Part shown: one piece after another, positions 42,080 through 43,379 of the stretch
Numbering within the stretch: position 1 is the first letter of the stretch
How the letters are laid out: each line of letters opens with the position of its first letter
Assembly: GCA_947565915.1 (NCBI GenBank)
Contig: CANOHY010000017.1
Coordinates: 1-43,379 of the forward strand
DNA length: 43,379 nt
DNA from: an uncultured Eggerthellaceae bacterium
Lineage (GTDB): Bacteria; Actinomycetota; Coriobacteriia; Coriobacteriales; Eggerthellaceae
Direction of reading: 5' to 3'
Translations under genes and position numbers: made by a program
Notes under the pieces: generated by a model
The model's database searches: none
The model's input: the letters and a program-made list of their open reading frames with translations, nothing else
Told to the model about the DNA's origin: nothing

Positions 42080-43379
42080 TCATGATACTGCTTCGGCATA
42101 AAGTTCGAACAAGTGGGCAACCATACGTTCCTCATCACCTGCAAAGCTAACGCCATATGCCGCCTCGACGGCTGCATCAAGGTATTCATGGGCATGGCGC
42201 AAGTCAGGCGGCATAAAATCCGGGTCGTAGAGGTCGGCATAGCTCTCGCCAGGATGGCTTGCCCGGGCGTTGAGCACGGCCTGCGCAGCCTCTTCAATCG
42301 AGCGACGTTGCTCCTCCGTAGCATCCGGCCAGATGAAGTTGTTATAGACGATGGTGTTTGAGTAGCTGTAATCGCTCTTGAGCCTTCCTGCCACAACGCG
42401 CATCCATGCATTGTGAAACTGAGACATGAGGATGCCGAACTCGTAGAGTCCTGCATCGGATATGAAGAAGAGCTTGTCTCCTGGAATCATACCGTTAGTG
42501 ACAAATCCAATGGGGATGTATTTTCGTCTCTCGGAAGAAACCTTAGGTATCGCAAGATAGCTATCCCCCTTAGGCAGGCGTACCTCGTCGAAGAGCCAGG
42601 GCGTCTCGGCCTTCTTGCGGGTAGCAGCCTTAGTGCTTGCAAGGCGTACCTCCCGCACGCGGCTCACACGCTCAGCAACGAGCGGCATCGCTCGCAAATC
42701 CGACGGCTGCACATCCACGAGCCACAAACAGTAGCGGTCTTTTCCGTTTATGAACTCCGCGCCCATGGAGAAAGGCCGAATCCACTTGGCAGCTGCAAGA
42801 TCTCTCCCAACTAACTTGTCACGCTCTTCGGGTGAAAGGATAAGGAAACCACCGTCTGACGGCTTACCGCCCGCAACCATCTCGGGAGCATCCGAAATGG
42901 GATTCGCCCGACGAGAAACAAAGACATTAGCCGCCGGCGCTAGATACCCGTTGATGTTTCTGACCTCACGCGCGCTGTCAGATGTATAAAGGTACTTGGA
43001 TCCGTCTCCCATGCGGGAAAATCCGATAATGACCACGTGCACATGAGCCTGGTCAGATGCCTCGCTTCCCCACACAAACGTTGGCCAAGCGAAGTCGATG
43101 TGGATACCCGAATTAAAGAGCGGTTTCCAGAGCGGTTCAACCTGTTGACCCTGGGTGATTGAGTTCGTGGACACGAACGCACACCCGATTTGATGGTCGC
43201 CTATATAGTCTGCCGCCTTCTTATACCAACAAGCGACGTAGTCGAGCACCTTGCAGCCTTTTCCGAATATGGACTCGCGATCCTCTTGTTGCTCCTTGGT
43301 ATGGTTAGAGTACCCAACGAATGGCGGGTTGCCGATGATGTAATCGCAGTGGTCTGCGGGGAGCACCCCCCCCCATTCC
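42080..43379 (-). CDS. MmeI-like type IIL/IIG restriction-modification enzyme (partial, N-terminus beyond right edge)
   Basis: About 432 residues are visible, open to the right edge. The frame at the edge reads EWGGVLPADHCDYIIG then NPPFVGYSNHTKEQQ; NPPF is motif IV of N6-adenine methyltransferases. The middle carries the rest of the methyltransferase and target-recognition region (FSMGAEFINGKDRYCLWL, FHNAWMRVVAGRLKSDYSYS, TIVYNNFIWPD). The end, YDPDFMPPDLRHAHEYLDAAV with a final AHLFELYAEA, is the characteristic MmeI-family C-terminus. Full-length relatives are about 900-1,100 residues with an N-terminal nuclease; whether that nuclease is present cannot be seen. Single-chain enzymes of this type cut and methylate at a site set by the TRD. 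A GTG at 43366 is not the true start. A run of nine G lies in the visible part. Confidence 0.9.
   Translation of the reverse strand, partial: EWGGVLPADHCDYIIGNPPFVGYSNHTKEQQEDRESIFGKGCKVLDYVACWYKKAADYIGDHQIGCAFVSTNSITQGQQVEPLWKPLFNSGIHIDFAWPTFVWGSEASDQAHVHVVIIGFSRMGDGSKYLYTSDSAREVRNINGYLAPAANVFVSRRANPISDAPEMVAGGKPSDGGFLILSPEERDKLVGRDLAAAKWIRPFSMGAEFINGKDRYCLWLVDVQPSDLRAMPLVAERVSRVREVRLASTKAATRKKAETPWLFDEVRLPKGDSYLAIPKVSSERRKYIPIGFVTNGMIPGDKLFFISDAGLYEFGILMSQFHNAWMRVVAGRLKSDYSYSNTIVYNNFIWPDATEEQRRSIEEAAQAVLNARASHPGESYADLYDPDFMPPDLRHAHEYLDAAVEAAYGVSFAGDEERMVAHLFELYAEAVS
43366..43374 (-). repeat. homopolymer run of nine G (coding strand) in the restriction-modification gene
   Basis: The plus strand shows nine C, so the coding strand has nine G, encoding Gly-Gly in EWGGVLP just before the catalytic NPPF motif. 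The frame is open across it in the form given here. Gain or loss of one base would truncate the enzyme. It lies only five bases from the window edge, so a sequencing or assembly error cannot be excluded. Confidence 0.85.

Noticed and set aside
42080..43366. GTG at 43366 as the true start of the restriction-modification gene
   Set aside because: The frame is open to the window edge, the GTG lies inside the methyltransferase domain next to NPPF, and family members have several hundred residues before this point.

Overview
The window reads as chromosome of an anaerobic, high-GC, Gram-positive actinobacterium, most likely a gut member of the Coriobacteriia (Eggerthellaceae-like). This is an inference from gene content: cytoplasmic DmsA/DmsB-type molybdenum enzyme genes with a LysR regulator, a TorD-family chaperone, 2-hydroxyacyl-CoA dehydratase-type reductive enzymes, an NhaC antiporter, a GH25 muramidase with C-terminal repeats, and ClpC under a CIRCE element. 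No 16S gene is present, so the genus is open. Most genes lie on the minus strand; only lysR, nhaC and ppx are on the plus strand.

Left part (1-11.3 kb): a 3,253-residue RHS/YD-repeat polymorphic toxin with an N-terminal multi-membrane module, a DNRLRE-like domain, LysM, and a C-terminal 280-residue tip ending in a glycine-zipper hydrophobic segment. It is followed downstream by two tandem small membrane proteins that look like YcxB-type immunity proteins. The first of these overlaps the toxin stop; the second runs off the left edge. A good sigma-70 promoter precedes the toxin.

Housekeeping block (11.3-24.0 kb): ispD-ispF-cysS-U32 peptidase-DHHW protein form a tight leftward series. Upstream of it, clpC stands alone between a rho-independent terminator and a perfect CIRCE operator that overlaps its promoter. 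Next come a secreted GH25 lysozyme and tatA-greA-lysS.

Middle (24-30 kb): a lipoprotein, a CapA-like membrane-anchored protein, a TorD-like chaperone, tRNA-Pro(CGG), a TipAL-type MerR regulator with a classic 19-bp-spacer palindromic promoter, and an NCS1 (cytosine permease-type) transporter.

Respiratory/metabolic island (30.3-39.6 kb): a GntP-family permease, then a DmsB-like ferredoxin subunit and a DmsA-like molybdopterin subunit that has no Tat signal and no membrane-anchor partner. A LysR regulator is divergent from them. Next comes a two-gene 2-hydroxyacyl-CoA dehydratase-type unit in which one dehydratase-family domain is fused to its ATP-dependent activase. Substrates are unknown; a cytoplasmic reductase or transhydroxylase supplied by a dedicated permease is a reasonable hypothesis.

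Right end (39.7-43.4 kb): nhaC with a possible leaderless start, a Ppx/GppA phosphatase, and the C-terminal part of an MmeI-like (type IIL/IIG) restriction-modification enzyme. The visible N-terminal edge of that enzyme has a run of nine G in frame next to the NPPF catalytic motif, a possible phase-variation site.
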